64,000 nucleotides of DNA from Marinobacter sp. BW6 (GCF_008107725.1 NZ_VIRN01000064.1:1674001-1738000), one strand, 5' to 3'. Numbered from the stretch's first letter, positions 1 to 9,543 are shown. Made by a program: numbers and translations. The notes: a model not told the origin generated them from the sequence alone.

Positions 1-1
1 C

Positions 2-1345
2 GTTGCAGGTATCGCCGCGGTTTTTTTCGGTTTTTCCGGACAGGCTCTGTCCAAAGTCACGACCGCCGAAGCCGAGCGGCTGGGTGAGGATCTCACCCCG
101 GTTGGAGCCGAGAGGGCGGGCAACCGGTCAGGCAGCATACCCGAGTGGACCGGGGGGCTCGCCACGCCTCCGGAGGAATGGCGCAAGGGCCAGGTTGAAA
201 TTGATCCGTTTCCGGAAGACGAGGCCCTCTTCGTCATAACGTCCAAAAATCTTGACCTTTACCGGGACAAGCTCTCCGATGGCCATATTGCCATGCTGGA
301 AAAGTATGGGCCTGACTTTTTCATGCCTGTTTACCAGACTCGCCGCACGGCGGCGTTCCCGGAGCATGTCTACGACAAGTTTCGTGAGAATGCCCTCACA
401 GCGCAGTTGCTGGACAATGGGAATGGTGTCCGGGACACCATCATGACCAGTCCGTTCCCTGTCCCCAAAGACGGCCTGGAGGTCATCTGGAACCACATCC
501 TTCGCTACCGCGGTGAAGAGATTTCCCTGCGGAGTGCATCAGCAACGCCCCAGAAGGATGGTTCTTACAACCCTGTGGTCAATGATTACGACTACTTCTT
601 TGCCTACAGTCAGAAGGGGGCGGAGCTGGCGGAAATCGACAACAAGATTTTTTACCTGAAGACAGACACCATTGCGCCTTCGTCGCTGGCCGGGACCATC
701 ACGCTGGTACACGAGACCCTGGACCAGGTCCGGTCGCCGCGCCTTGCCTGGCGCTATGATTCCGGTTCCCGCCGGCTTCGCAGGTCGCCCAACCTGGCCT
801 ACGAGACCGATTTGCCGAATTCATCGTCACTGCGTTCGGTTGACCAGAAGGATATGTACAACGGCGCGCCAAACCAGTACGACTGGGAGCTGAAAGGCAA
901 GCGAGAGCTGTTCGTACCTTACAACGCCTACAAGCTGCACGGGACGGAGGTGGAGGCCGATGATGTGATTCGTCCGGGCCACATCAATCAGGAACTGACC
1001 CGTTATGAGCTGCATCGAGTGTGGGTGGTCGAAGCAAAGCGTCGGACGGGCATCAGCCATATTTACGACCGTCGCGTTTTCTATGTGGACGAGGACAGCT
1101 GGCAGATTCTGGCTTCTGAGGGATACGATGCGGACGGGAAACTGTGGCGTGTGTCCGAAGCCCACAACATTAGCTATTACAGTGAGCCGGTGTTCTGGAC
1201 TACCATGGAAATGACCTACGACCTGAAGGCGGAGCGTTATTATGTTGATGGGCTTGATGATGGTTTCCCGGCGTACGATTTCGACCCCGGGTTCCGGGGC
1301 AGCGAATTTACCGCCTCTGCCGCCCGTCGCGCCGCTCGCCGCTGA
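2..1345 (+). CDS. DUF1329 family envelope protein (5' partial)
   Basis: The reading frame is open from base 2, so the start codon lies outside the window. The visible part encodes about 447 residues. It opens with a hydrophobic stretch (AGIAAVFFGFSGQALS) that looks like the end of a signal peptide, so the protein is probably periplasmic or outer-membrane associated. The repeated Tyr/Trp-rich beta-strand character (for example NDYDYFFAYSQKGAELAEID and RVFYVDEDSWQILASEGYD) matches DUF1329 proteins, related to the LolA/LolB lipoprotein-carrier fold and often found beside DUF1302 proteins and RND exporters. No such partner is visible here. The next gene starts 17 bases downstream, so the two may be co-transcribed. 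The exact role is unknown. Confidence 0.75.
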   Translation, partial: VAGIAAVFFGFSGQALSKVTTAEAERLGEDLTPVGAERAGNRSGSIPEWTGGLATPPEEWRKGQVEIDPFPEDEALFVITSKNLDLYRDKLSDGHIAMLEKYGPDFFMPVYQTRRTAAFPEHVYDKFRENALTAQLLDNGNGVRDTIMTSPFPVPKDGLEVIWNHILRYRGEEISLRSASATPQKDGSYNPVVNDYDYFFAYSQKGAELAEIDNKIFYLKTDTIAPSSLAGTITLVHETLDQVRSPRLAWRYDSGSRRLRRSPNLAYETDLPNSSSLRSVDQKDMYNGAPNQYDWELKGKRELFVPYNAYKLHGTEVEADDVIRPGHINQELTRYELHRVWVVEAKRRTGISHIYDRRVFYVDEDSWQILASEGYDADGKLWRVSEAHNISYYSEPVFWTTMEMTYDLKAERYYVDGLDDGFPAYDFDPGFRGSEFTASAARRAARR

Positions 1346-1362
1346 TTTCCAAGGAGACCGAC

Positions 1363-1692
1363 ATGGCAGACCCGCAAGTTCACCTTGATCACCTCGATCA
1401 GTTGATCGCCGATCTTGGTCGCGCCCTCGCAGACAAAGACTGGGAAGCGATGGGCCGCCTCAACGAGCAGGTGAAGCCAGCAGTCGAGCCTGTGATGGTT
1501 GCCCTGGAATCGGGAAAAGTGGAGGCGGAGCCAGTGAGACTCCGCTTGCAGGAGTTGCAGCAGTTTATTGACGCAGCAGATGATTCCGCCCGCATTGCCC
1601 GCCAGGAAGCGGAAGAGGGCCTCAAGGGGGTAAACCGGAATCGGAGCGCGGCAAAGGCCTATCAGAACGTCTTGTCGAATCGACCAAAATAG
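1363..1692 (+). CDS. Small helical protein, possible FliT-like flagellar chaperone
   Basis: This encodes 109 residues, predicted almost entirely alpha-helical and charged, with no signal peptide or membrane segment. AAGGAG lies six bases before the ATG. In Pseudomonas the gene directly before fleQ is a small fliT/fleP-like chaperone. Position, length and helical character fit a FliT-like export chaperone for the FliD cap protein. However, fliD and fliS are not upstream; a DUF1329 gene is there instead. The assignment rests mostly on location, and a hypothetical protein is the safe call. Confidence 0.45.
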   Translation: MADPQVHLDHLDQLIADLGRALADKDWEAMGRLNEQVKPAVEPVMVALESGKVEAEPVRLRLQELQQFIDAADDSARIARQEAEEGLKGVNRNRSAAKAYQNVLSNRPK

Positions 1693-1702
1693 CGTCATAA
1701 AA

Positions 1703-1732
1703 TTGACTCTGCCGTCCTTACAGTCTTAAATA
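1703..1732 (+). promoter_or_regulatory. Candidate sigma-70 promoter of fleQ
   Basis: TTGACT at 1703-1708 and TAAATA at 1727-1732 are separated by 18 bases and lie about 30 bases before the fleQ start. No GG-N10-GC sigma-54 element is present here. This fits the known hierarchy in which fleQ is the sigma-70-dependent class I gene. It is a motif match only. Confidence 0.45.
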
Positions 1733-1762
1733 CCGCACAAATCCCTCAAGAGATTCGGTTGA

Positions 1763-3214
1763 ATGTCTAAAAATAACAAAGTGCTGGTGCTGAGCGAGGA
1801 TGATTCAAGATTGCGGGACATAGTCACCATTCTTGAGTTCATTGGTGAGGAGCAGGTCCTCGCCGGCGATGAAGCCAGGGCACTTTTGAACAGCGGCGAC
1901 GAGGAAAGCCTTTCAGATATCGCGGTCGCGGTGGTGAACGGCGAGGATGACGGCGTCACCGAGGCCATTGGGACTGTTTGCAATGCAGTTCAGGGCGTTC
2001 CGTTTCTGGTTGTTGGACACCCCGAACTCAAGGGCCTGTCCGATGAGGCCGGCGCCCGCATTATTGCTCGCATAGAATGGCCACTGAATTACACCAAGTT
2101 TGTTGACTCGCTCTACCGTGCCCAGATCTACCGGGATCAGTTTAGCCGCTCCCGCGAGCGTGGCCAGCAGCGCGGACTTCAGCTCTTTCGCAGCCTTGTG
2201 GGAACCAGTCGGAAGGTCCATCAGGTACGCCAATTGATGGAACAGGTTGCCGATAAGGACGTAAGCGTTCTGATCACTGGTGAATCCGGTACCGGCAAGG
2301 AAGTCGTTGCCCGCAACCTGCATTACCACTCTTCCCGACGGGAGAAACCGTTTGTGCCGGTTAATTGTGGCGCCATTCCGGCGGAACTGCTGGAAAGCGA
2401 ACTGTTCGGCCATGAAAAAGGTGCCTTTACCGGTGCTATCACGGCTCGGGTAGGGCGCTTCGAGCTGGCCGAGGGTGGAACCCTGTTTCTTGATGAGATC
2501 GGCGACATGCCGCTCAACATGCAGGTGAAGATTCTCCGGGTTCTTCAGGAACGCACCTTCGAGCGGGTGGGCAGCAATCGCACACAGTCGGCGGATGTGC
2601 GGGTAATCGCCGCTACCCACAAGCATCTGGAAGACATGATAGAGTCTGGCGACTTTCGGGAAGATCTGTATTACCGCCTGAATGTGTTCCCGATCGAGAT
2701 GCCGGCGTTGCGTGATCGGGTGGAAGACATTCCCCTGCTGATCAACGAGCTCATTTCCCGGATGGAAAAAGAGAAGCGCGGCTCGCTGCGGATGAACTCG
2801 GCGGCGATCATGAGTCTGTGTCGCCATGACTGGCCCGGCAACGTGCGTGAATTGGCCAATCTGGTCGAACGCCTGTCGATCATGCATCCCTACAGCGTGA
2901 TTGGCGTACAGGAGTTGCCCAAAAAATTCCGCTACGTTGATGACTATGATGAGAATCGTCCGGTTGAGGACACCGGGATGCCTTCCGGTATTCCAGGGCT
3001 GGTGGGTCTGGATGCCCCGGCGTTGTTGCCGGTGAACGGTATTGACCTGAAGGATTACCTCTCCAACCTTGAGAAACAGCTTATCCAGCAGGCACTCGAC
3101 GAAGCCGGCGGCGTGGTGGCCCGGGCTGCCGAGAAGCTACGGATCCGTCGTACTACCCTGGTAGAGAAAGTTCGCAAGTACGGGCTGCGGGAAGAGGAAT
3201 CCGAGGAATCCTGA
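1763..3214 (+). CDS. fleQ: FleQ, master sigma-54-dependent flagellar activator
   Basis: This 483-residue enhancer-binding protein has an N-terminal FleQ/receiver-like domain (about 5-120) in which the usual phospho-acceptor aspartate strand reads VAVVNG, so phosphorylation is unlikely. The AAA+ domain has Walker A GESGTGKE (173-180), the sigma-54 contact loop GAFTGA (220-225) and Walker B LFLDEIGD (241-248). A Fis-type helix-turn-helix lies near 440-475. Residues that bind c-di-GMP in P. aeruginosa FleQ appear conserved: LFRS at 141-144, R184-N185 and an ExxxR (ELISR) at 329-333. It should switch on flagellar operons with RpoN and exchange motility for matrix genes as c-di-GMP rises. fleS and fleR follow. 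Confidence 0.95.
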   Translation: MSKNNKVLVLSEDDSRLRDIVTILEFIGEEQVLAGDEARALLNSGDEESLSDIAVAVVNGEDDGVTEAIGTVCNAVQGVPFLVVGHPELKGLSDEAGARIIARIEWPLNYTKFVDSLYRAQIYRDQFSRSRERGQQRGLQLFRSLVGTSRKVHQVRQLMEQVADKDVSVLITGESGTGKEVVARNLHYHSSRREKPFVPVNCGAIPAELLESELFGHEKGAFTGAITARVGRFELAEGGTLFLDEIGDMPLNMQVKILRVLQERTFERVGSNRTQSADVRVIAATHKHLEDMIESGDFREDLYYRLNVFPIEMPALRDRVEDIPLLINELISRMEKEKRGSLRMNSAAIMSLCRHDWPGNVRELANLVERLSIMHPYSVIGVQELPKKFRYVDDYDENRPVEDTGMPSGIPGLVGLDAPALLPVNGIDLKDYLSNLEKQLIQQALDEAGGVVARAAEKLRIRRTTLVEKVRKYGLREEESEES

Positions 3215-3242
3215 ACTCGATAGTCCGGTTTCCTGAACGAAT

Positions 3243-3281
3243 GAAACGGCGTCAAAGGTTCGTAACCTGAGGCGCCGTTTC
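3243..3281 (+). terminator. Hairpin after fleQ, probable terminator
   Basis: GAAACGGCG (3243-3251) pairs with CGCCGTTTC (3273-3281). An inner AGGTT/AACCT stem fills the loop. The following sequence is only moderately T-rich, so termination may be weak. It lies 29 bases after the fleQ stop and before the fleS promoter. Confidence 0.5.
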
Positions 3282-3359
3282 CGTTTCTGACCGCCGTAAA
3301 TTTGTCATCCCTCTCTTTCTGAATTCGCTTTCCAACTGAAATATAACGAAAAAAACAAG

Positions 3360-3377
3360 TTGGCACGGTGCTGGCTT
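3360..3377 (+). promoter_or_regulatory. Sigma-54 promoter of fleSR
   Basis: TTGGCACG followed by TGGCTT gives the invariant GG (3362-3363), ten bases, then GC (3374-3375). The start codon of fleS is about 68 bases downstream. In Pseudomonas fleSR is activated by FleQ with RpoN, which matches. The -24 element is consensus; the -12 element has one change. Confidence 0.75.
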
Positions 3378-3444
3378 AAGAACCTGCAAACGAAGTATCC
3401 GAACTATTGGGTCCGAACCAACGGGCCGATCGGGGAGTCAGGTT

Positions 3445-4683
3445 ATGAGTCAGGCACAATTTGTTCTTCAGTCCGACGCGGGCAGCGCGAAAGCCAATGC
3501 GGCGGCGGATGTAAACGACAAGGTTACGGCCCTGTTTCCGGAGCAGGACGATGAGGCAGTGGATTCCGCCCTGGAACTGTTCAACCGGATGTCGCGACAG
3601 ATTACCGATTCCTACCGAACCCTTGAATCGCGGGTCAACCAACTTTCCGGTGAGCTGAACCAGGAATCGCTTCAGCGTCAGCAGGAGCTGGAAGAAAAAG
3701 AACAGCTGGCGGACCGCCTGTCTACCTTGCTGAATGCCCTGCCTGCCGGCGTCGTGGTTCTGGATAGCCAGGGCGTGGTGACGCAGACCAACCCCGCTGC
3801 CATTTCACTTCTGGGCGAACCCTTGGACGGCGCGCGCTGGGTTGATGTCATCCATCGCTGTTTCGCGCCCAGGCGGGACGATGGTCACGAAGTATCTCTG
3901 AAAGATGGCCGCAGGGTCAGTATTGAGATCCGGACCATGGAAAACCAGCCCGGCCAGTTGATCCTGCTCACCGACCTCACCGAAACCCGGCATCTCCAGG
4001 CGCAGCTGGCGCATGCCCAGCGTCTGTCTGCCATGGGCAAGATGGTCGCGTCCCTTGCGCATCAGATTCGCACGCCCCTGTCCGCGGCCATTCTCTATGG
4101 TGGGCATCTGAGCCAGGAAGACCTTGATGAAGAAATGCGTCAGCGCTGTGCTTCGCGTTTGATGTCTCGCCTGACTCATCTGGAGCAGCAGGTGCGCGAT
4201 ATGCTGATCTTCGCCCGGGGCGAAACCCGGCTGGCAGAGGAGCTGTCTGCCGGCAAGCTGGTTTCGGCACTGGCTTCGGCGGTCGAAGGTCTGAAGTTGG
4301 CTCCCGGCGCACAAGTCAGACTCCAGAACGAAATTTCCAGCGACTGCCGGTTGATGTGTAACCGGGATGCGCTCGTTGGCGCCTGCACCAATCTGGTGAA
4401 TAACAGCCTTGAGGCCGGCGCTACTCATGTTGCCGTCCGGGTAGACGAAGAAGCCGGTGAATTGGTCATCCGCGTTCTGGACAATGGGCCCGGCTTTGCG
4501 TCTTCGGCCGCGGCCCGGTTAACAGAAGCTTTTTACACGACCAAGTCCCATGGTACGGGGCTCGGCCTTGCGGTGGTGCAAGCCGTCATCAAGGCGCATC
4601 AGGGACGGTTTTCCATCGAATCGCCAGAGCAAGGCGGTGCGGTAGCTACCCTGCGTCTACCGCAATTACGAAACAGAGACTGA
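3445..4683 (+). CDS. fleS: FleS, cytoplasmic flagellar sensor histidine kinase
   Basis: This 412-residue kinase has no membrane segment and so is cytoplasmic. After an N-terminal helical region it has a PAS domain (about 92-180), a dimerisation/phosphoacceptor segment with LAHQIRTPL (His206), and a HATPase domain with N-box NLVNNSLEAG, DNGPGF and HGTGLGLAVV. It should phosphorylate FleR, whose gene begins 12 bases downstream. Together they activate the middle-late basal-body and hook genes. The signal sensed by the PAS domain is not evident. Confidence 0.93.
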   Translation: MSQAQFVLQSDAGSAKANAAADVNDKVTALFPEQDDEAVDSALELFNRMSRQITDSYRTLESRVNQLSGELNQESLQRQQELEEKEQLADRLSTLLNALPAGVVVLDSQGVVTQTNPAAISLLGEPLDGARWVDVIHRCFAPRRDDGHEVSLKDGRRVSIEIRTMENQPGQLILLTDLTETRHLQAQLAHAQRLSAMGKMVASLAHQIRTPLSAAILYGGHLSQEDLDEEMRQRCASRLMSRLTHLEQQVRDMLIFARGETRLAEELSAGKLVSALASAVEGLKLAPGAQVRLQNEISSDCRLMCNRDALVGACTNLVNNSLEAGATHVAVRVDEEAGELVIRVLDNGPGFASSAAARLTEAFYTTKSHGTGLGLAVVQAVIKAHQGRFSIESPEQGGAVATLRLPQLRNRD

Positions 4684-4695
4684 CCGGAGGTAATC

Positions 4696-6162
4696 ATGGC
4701 AAAGGCCCAGATTCTGATTGTTGAGGACGACCATGACCTGCGAGAAGCGCTGGTAACCACCCTTGAACTTGCGAAATTCCGGGTACGGGAAGCCTCCAAT
4801 GCCAGCGAGGCACTTGAGCGACTGGCAGAGTCTCCGGTGGATATGGTGGTCAGCGATGTCAACATGCCGGGGCTGTCCGGGCACCAACTGCTGGCTGAAG
4901 TGCAGCGGCTGTATCCGGGGCTGCCGATGATGCTGATCACGGCCTATGGCCAGATCAGCGATGCAGTGTCTGCTATGCAGGCTGGGGCCATTGATTACCT
5001 TGTGAAGCCCTTCGAGCCAAGGTTTCTGGTGGATGCTGTCAGCAAGGTTGTCGGGGGCGGGCGCGAAAAAGCCAGCGATGAGCCGGTGGCAGAAGATCCT
5101 ATCAGCAAGCGGATGTTCCAGCTGGCGACCAAAGTGGCCGGCAGCGACTCCACAGTTATGATTTCCGGAGAGAGCGGAACCGGCAAGGAAGTCCTTGCCC
5201 GATTTATTCACCAGCAATCTCCCCGGGCGGATCAGGCGTTTGTGGCCATCAACTGTGCGGCGATTCCCGAAAACATGCTGGAAGCTATTCTGTTTGGTCA
5301 TGAGAAAGGAGCCTTTACCGGTGCCGTTGCCTCTTCGCCAGGCAAATTCGAGCAGGCCAACGGCGGTACCATTCTTCTGGATGAGATTTCGGAGATGGAT
5401 CTGGGGCTTCAGTCCAAGCTGTTACGGGTTCTGCAGGAGCGAGAAGTTGAGCGGGTTGGCGGGCGCAAGACCATCAGCCTGGATGTCCGGGTGGTGGCGA
5501 CCACTAATCGGGATCTGGCGGATTACGTTCGCGAAGGCAAATTCCGCGAAGACCTATACTACCGGCTGACGGTGTTTCCGATGCACTGGCAGCCGCTTCG
5601 GGAGCGCCCACTGGATATCATGCCACTGGCTACTTCGCTGCTTAAAAAGCATTGCCGAAAAATGAAGCTGACCGGGATTACCTTTGCCCGGGACGCAAAA
5701 AGTGCGCTTATGAATCATCAATGGCCGGGTAATGTGCGGGAGCTGGACAATGCCATCCAGCGAGCGCTGGTGCTGCACCAGGGAAATGTCATTCACTCTG
5801 GCGATCTGTGTCTGGAACTGGGCATCACCGGCCGGCCGGACCTTCGCAGCGCGGCGCCGGTTTCGCAACCCGAGACCGTTGCCAACACAGCAGCGGGCGA
5901 GCCGGATATTTCAGACTCTGGCTTTTCCCCCCTGGACGTACCTTCTCAGTTGCACAGTGACGAGCCGGAGGGCGCGGTTTCGCTGGGAGATGATCTGAGG
6001 CAGCAGGAATTCCGTATCATTATTCAGACACTCCGGAAAGAGCGTGGACGTCGCAATCGGGCCGCAGAGCAGTTGGGGATCAGTCCCCGGACACTCAGGT
6101 ACAAGCTGGCCCAGATGCGTGATGCCGGAATCGATCTGGACGCCGAAATGGCCTTGGTCTGA
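4696..6162 (+). CDS. fleR: FleR, sigma-54-dependent flagellar response regulator
   Basis: This 488-residue regulator has a receiver domain with phospho-acceptor Asp54 (VVSDVNMPG), an AAA+ domain with Walker A GESGTGKE (158-165) and GAFTGA (205-210), and a C-terminal Fis helix-turn-helix (RNRAAEQLGISPRTLRYKL). AACATGCCGG-type receiver residues and KPF are intact, so unlike FleQ it should be controlled by phosphorylation, from FleS. GGAGG precedes the ATG. A strong terminator follows, closing the fleSR unit. Confidence 0.93.
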   Translation: MAKAQILIVEDDHDLREALVTTLELAKFRVREASNASEALERLAESPVDMVVSDVNMPGLSGHQLLAEVQRLYPGLPMMLITAYGQISDAVSAMQAGAIDYLVKPFEPRFLVDAVSKVVGGGREKASDEPVAEDPISKRMFQLATKVAGSDSTVMISGESGTGKEVLARFIHQQSPRADQAFVAINCAAIPENMLEAILFGHEKGAFTGAVASSPGKFEQANGGTILLDEISEMDLGLQSKLLRVLQEREVERVGGRKTISLDVRVVATTNRDLADYVREGKFREDLYYRLTVFPMHWQPLRERPLDIMPLATSLLKKHCRKMKLTGITFARDAKSALMNHQWPGNVRELDNAIQRALVLHQGNVIHSGDLCLELGITGRPDLRSAAPVSQPETVANTAAGEPDISDSGFSPLDVPSQLHSDEPEGAVSLGDDLRQQEFRIIIQTLRKERGRRNRAAEQLGISPRTLRYKLAQMRDAGIDLDAEMALV

Positions 6163-6188
6163 CCCACTGCAAGACGAACTCCTTCATT

Positions 6189-6214
6189 GGCACCCCTTGG
6201 GGTGCCGTTTTTTT
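6189..6214 (+). terminator. Rho-independent terminator after fleR
   Basis: GGCACCCC (6189-6196) pairs with GGGGTGCC (6199-6206), followed by a run of seven T (6208-6214). This is the clearest intrinsic terminator in the window and separates fleSR from the fliE operon. Confidence 0.9.
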
Positions 6215-6331
6215 ATCTCTCGTTTCCAGTGCCCGGGCGCGCACTCCGCCTCTTGTCAAAAGTCCGTCAGGGATTTTTACTGGATCAGACTTTAAGTTCA
6301 TAACTCACTGATATTAAGCGCTATAATCTAC

Positions 6332-6350
6332 TTGGCCTGTCAATTGCTTT
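6332..6350 (+). promoter_or_regulatory. Sigma-54 promoter of the fliE operon
   Basis: TTGGCCTGTCAATTGCTTT has GG (6334-6335), N10, GC (6346-6347) and a consensus -12 TTGCTT. It lies 64 bases upstream of fliE in the 250-base gap after the fleR terminator. It should serve fliEFGHIJ and possibly the module beyond. Confidence 0.85.
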
Positions 6351-6413
6351 ATTGGGACTAACAGCAGCCCAAGAGCAATTCCGTCCCTGGGAGGGCGGAG
6401 CCAGGAGAAAGTT

Positions 6414-6782
6414 ATGGTTCAGCGTGCCGACATCAACAGTGTTTTGTCCGATATCCGGTCCCTGCGTTCCCAGATGATGCAGAACCAGCGGGTCGAGCAG
6501 GATCAATCGGTTCGTGGCCGTATAGACGGCCCCCGGCAGGTTCAGGAAACCCAGGAAACGCCCAGCTTCAATGACATGCTGAGCAATGCCGTGAACAACG
6601 TGAACGACCTCCAGAAAACCGCGGGGGATCTGCGAACCGCATACGATATGGGCGATCCGAACGTGGACATCACCCGCGTGATGATTGCCGCCCAGAAATC
6701 CTCTGTCTCCTTCGAAGCGCTGACCCAGGTACGTAACCGGGTGGTTCGGGCCTACGAAGACATTATGAACATGCCGATCTGA
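6414..6782 (+). CDS. fliE: FliE, MS ring-rod junction protein
   Basis: This encodes 122 residues. The C-terminal half matches FliE (MLSNAVNNVNDLQKTAGDL, then GDPNVDITRVMIAAQKSSVSFEALTQVRNRVVRAYEDIMNMPI). It joins the MS ring to the rod and is one of the first type III export substrates. It is the first gene of the operon, with fliF 15 bases later. CAGGAGAAAGTT precedes the ATG. Confidence 0.93.
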   Translation: MVQRADINSVLSDIRSLRSQMMQNQRVEQDQSVRGRIDGPRQVQETQETPSFNDMLSNAVNNVNDLQKTAGDLRTAYDMGDPNVDITRVMIAAQKSSVSFEALTQVRNRVVRAYEDIMNMPI

Positions 6783-6797
6783 TAACGGAGCAGAGTC

Positions 6798-8507
6798 ATG
6801 GCCAGCGTACCTGCAGAAACCAACGCCTCCAACATGCCGGCGGCCCGCGAGGGCGACTCGCCAGAGAGTCGCAGCGACCTGTTCATGGGGTTTAACCGGC
6901 TCAACCTGCTGCGCCAGATTGGTTTGATGGTGGGGCTTGCCGCCAGTGTGGCGCTGGGCCTGGCAGTCGTACTCTGGGCCCAGGAGCCGAACTACCAGCC
7001 GGTGGTCGGCGATCTGTCTTCCTACAATCCGCAGGACGTCACCAGCATCCTCGACAGCAGCGGTATCGAATACAAGATGGATCCTCGCACCGGCGCGTTG
7101 CTGGTGCCCTCCGATCAGGTCTACGACGCCCGCCTGAAACTGGCTGCAGAGGGGGTCACGGATCGTAAAACCATGGGTTACGAGTTGCTGGACCAGGAGC
7201 GCGGTCTTGGTACCTCCCAGTTCATGGAAACCATTTCTTACCGCCGCGGACTTGAGGGTGAGCTGGCGCGCACCGTTGCCAGCATGCGAGGTGTCCGCAA
7301 TGCCCGCGTGCACCTGGCAATCCCGGAACGCTCCGTGTTTGTACGTGATGCCCGTGACCCGTCTGCCTCGGTCTTTCTAGAGGTCTTTGCTGGTCGCCGA
7401 CCCGAGCAGGAACAGATTAACGCCATTGTGAACCTGGTTGCCGGCAGCGTTCCCATGATGAGCAAGGAACACGTCACCGTTGTCGACCAGAACGGTAATC
7501 TGCTGACCGGCAAGGAGAGTCAGAGCAATGCTGACCAGATGGCGGACCAGTATGAATACACCGCCAAAGTTGAGGAGCGCCTGACACGTCGCGTGGCCTC
7601 TCTGATCGGACCTATCGTGGGTGATGGACGCTATCGTGCCGAAGTCTCAGCCGATCTGGATTTCTCCTCGGTGGAGCAGGCAGAGGAATTGTTTAACCCG
7701 GAACAACAGGCGGTGCGCAGCGAGCGTGAGCTTACAGAGCAGCGTGGCGCCGGTGCCCAGGGCGGTATTCCCGGCGCACTGGCGAACCAGCCTCCGGCCG
7801 ATGCAACGGTGCCCGAGCAGGCTGCCGGTGGCGATGGCGAAGAGGCCGCCCCCGCGCCTGTGAATGTGCGCCGCGAGTCCACGCGAAACTACGAAATGGA
7901 TCGCACGGTCAGCTACAGGCGCCAGGAGCTCGGAAGAGTCAAACGGGTGACGGTGGCTCTGGCGGTGGATGATATGAAAGTGGTGGATCCCCAGACGGGT
8001 GAGGTCAGCTACGAGCCTTGGCCGGAGCAGGAGCTCCAACGTCTCAGCATGTTGGTGCGGGACGCGGTGGGATACTCTGCCGCCAGGGGTGACAGTGTTA
8101 CGGTAATGAACACCGCATTTGCGCCGGAAGAAACCGTTGAGTTTGAGGCCCCGGCTTTCTGGGAACAGCCGTGGTTCTGGGACCTGATGAAGCAGGTACT
8201 GGCAGGCCTGGTTATTCTGGTGCTGGTGCTCGGGCTGCTGCGCCCAACGCTCAAGAGCCTGTCTGGCGGTGGTCAGCGGGAGCGCGGTCTGGATTCCGGT
8301 TCCGGAAGTGGCGGCGGATATGGTGGCCTTGACGATATCGAGGGCGGAGAGGACCTGCGCAAGGCCATGTCATCTCAGGATGATCTGCTTTTGCCGGGTG
8401 CCACAGACGGTTATGATAGGCAGCTGAACGCGTTGAAAGGTCTGATTGCCGAAGACCCTGCGCGGGTCGCACAGGTAATGCGCCAGTGGGTGAATGTCGA
8501 TGACTGA
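6798..8507 (+). CDS. fliF: FliF, flagellar MS-ring protein
   Basis: At 569 residues this is the usual FliF length. Membrane segments are visible near 41-60 and 466-482. Between them lie the ring-building periplasmic domains (GVRNARVHLAIPERSVFVRD) and a Pro/Ala/Gly-rich insert near 315-355. The C-terminal cytoplasmic tail, rich in acidic residues and ending RVAQVMRQWVNVDD, is the part that binds FliG. Its end overlaps fliG by 14 bases, suggesting coupled translation. Confidence 0.95.
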   Translation: MASVPAETNASNMPAAREGDSPESRSDLFMGFNRLNLLRQIGLMVGLAASVALGLAVVLWAQEPNYQPVVGDLSSYNPQDVTSILDSSGIEYKMDPRTGALLVPSDQVYDARLKLAAEGVTDRKTMGYELLDQERGLGTSQFMETISYRRGLEGELARTVASMRGVRNARVHLAIPERSVFVRDARDPSASVFLEVFAGRRPEQEQINAIVNLVAGSVPMMSKEHVTVVDQNGNLLTGKESQSNADQMADQYEYTAKVEERLTRRVASLIGPIVGDGRYRAEVSADLDFSSVEQAEELFNPEQQAVRSERELTEQRGAGAQGGIPGALANQPPADATVPEQAAGGDGEEAAPAPVNVRRESTRNYEMDRTVSYRRQELGRVKRVTVALAVDDMKVVDPQTGEVSYEPWPEQELQRLSMLVRDAVGYSAARGDSVTVMNTAFAPEETVEFEAPAFWEQPWFWDLMKQVLAGLVILVLVLGLLRPTLKSLSGGGQRERGLDSGSGSGGGYGGLDDIEGGEDLRKAMSSQDDLLLPGATDGYDRQLNALKGLIAEDPARVAQVMRQWVNVDD

Positions 8508-9543
8508 GCAAGCCAATCAACAGGGTGGCAATGAGCCCCAGAAGCCGCAGCGTAAAATTCCGCGTGTGGAGCAGGCTGCGATTCTGCTGATGTCACTGGG
8601 CGAGGCGGACGCGGCTGAAATTCTTAAGCACATGGGTCCCAAGGAGGTTCAGCGTGTGGGCGTGGCCATGGCCCAGATGAAGGACGTCAGCAAGGACGAA
8701 GTCACCTATGTGCTGAATCAGTTTGTTGATGCCGTGGGTGGCCAGACCGGTCTGGGTGTGGGTAATGATGAGTACATTCGGACGATGCTGACCCAGGCCC
8801 TCGGCGACGATAAGGCATCCAGTCTGATCGATCGCATCCTGATTGGCGGCAATACCACCGGCCTTGATACCCTCAAATGGATGGAACCCAGGGCTGTCGG
8901 CGACATCATTCGCTACGAGCACCCGCAGATCCAGGCCATTGTTATTTCTTATCTGGACCCGGATCAGGCCGCAGAAATTCTTGGCACCCTGGATGAAAAA
9001 GTTCGCCTTGACGTCATGATGCGGGTGGCGTCACTGGAGAGCATCCAGCCCCAGGCCTTGCAGGAGCTCAATGATATTCTGGAGAAACAGTTTTCCGGCG
9101 GTGCTGCCTCCCAGACCAGCCGCATTGGCGGTGTCAAACGGGCAGCGGATATCATGAACTTCATGGATCGGAGCATAGAGGGCAATCTGATGGATTCCAT
9201 CAAGGATATGGATCCGGATCTTGCCAGCACGATTGAGGATCTGATGTTCGTGTTCGATAACCTCAAGGAGGTGGACGATCGCGGTATCCAGGCGCTGTTG
9301 CGGGAAGTTTCCTCGGAAGTTCTGGTGGTGGCCCTGAAGGGTGCCGACGAGGACGTTCAGAACAAGATCTTCAAGAACATGTCCAAGCGTGCGGCTGAAT
9401 TGCTGCAGGATGATCTTGAGGCCAAGGGGCCGGTCAAGGTCAGCGAGGTTGAATCGGCCCAGAAAGACATTATCACCATCGCACGCCGTATGGCCGAGGC
9501 TGGCGAAATCTCCCTCGGCGGTGCCGGCGAAGAAATGATGTAA
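8494..9543 (+). CDS. fliG: FliG, flagellar motor switch protein
   Basis: This 349-residue C-ring protein couples MotA-type stator force to rotation and binds FliF and FliM. The hallmark EHPQ motif (142-145, in YEHPQIQAIVISYL) is present. The C-terminal torque helix keeps charged residues (LMFVFDNLKEVDDRGIQALLREV). A second ATG two codons downstream (8500) is an alternative start; either overlaps the end of fliF. The N-terminal 20 residues are a polar extension. Confidence 0.95.
   Translation: MSMTEQANQQGGNEPQKPQRKIPRVEQAAILLMSLGEADAAEILKHMGPKEVQRVGVAMAQMKDVSKDEVTYVLNQFVDAVGGQTGLGVGNDEYIRTMLTQALGDDKASSLIDRILIGGNTTGLDTLKWMEPRAVGDIIRYEHPQIQAIVISYLDPDQAAEILGTLDEKVRLDVMMRVASLESIQPQALQELNDILEKQFSGGAASQTSRIGGVKRAADIMNFMDRSIEGNLMDSIKDMDPDLASTIEDLMFVFDNLKEVDDRGIQALLREVSSEVLVVALKGADEDVQNKIFKNMSKRAAELLQDDLEAKGPVKVSEVESAQKDIITIARRMAEAGEISLGGAGEEMM

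Noticed and set aside
2249..2256. GCCGATAA inside fleQ as a sigma-28 promoter
   Set aside because: No matching -35 lies eleven bases upstream (CCAATTGA), and it is within a coding region.
1913..2887. 324-codon minus-strand open frame inside fleQ
   Set aside because: Fully antisense to a conserved AAA+ gene and without domains.
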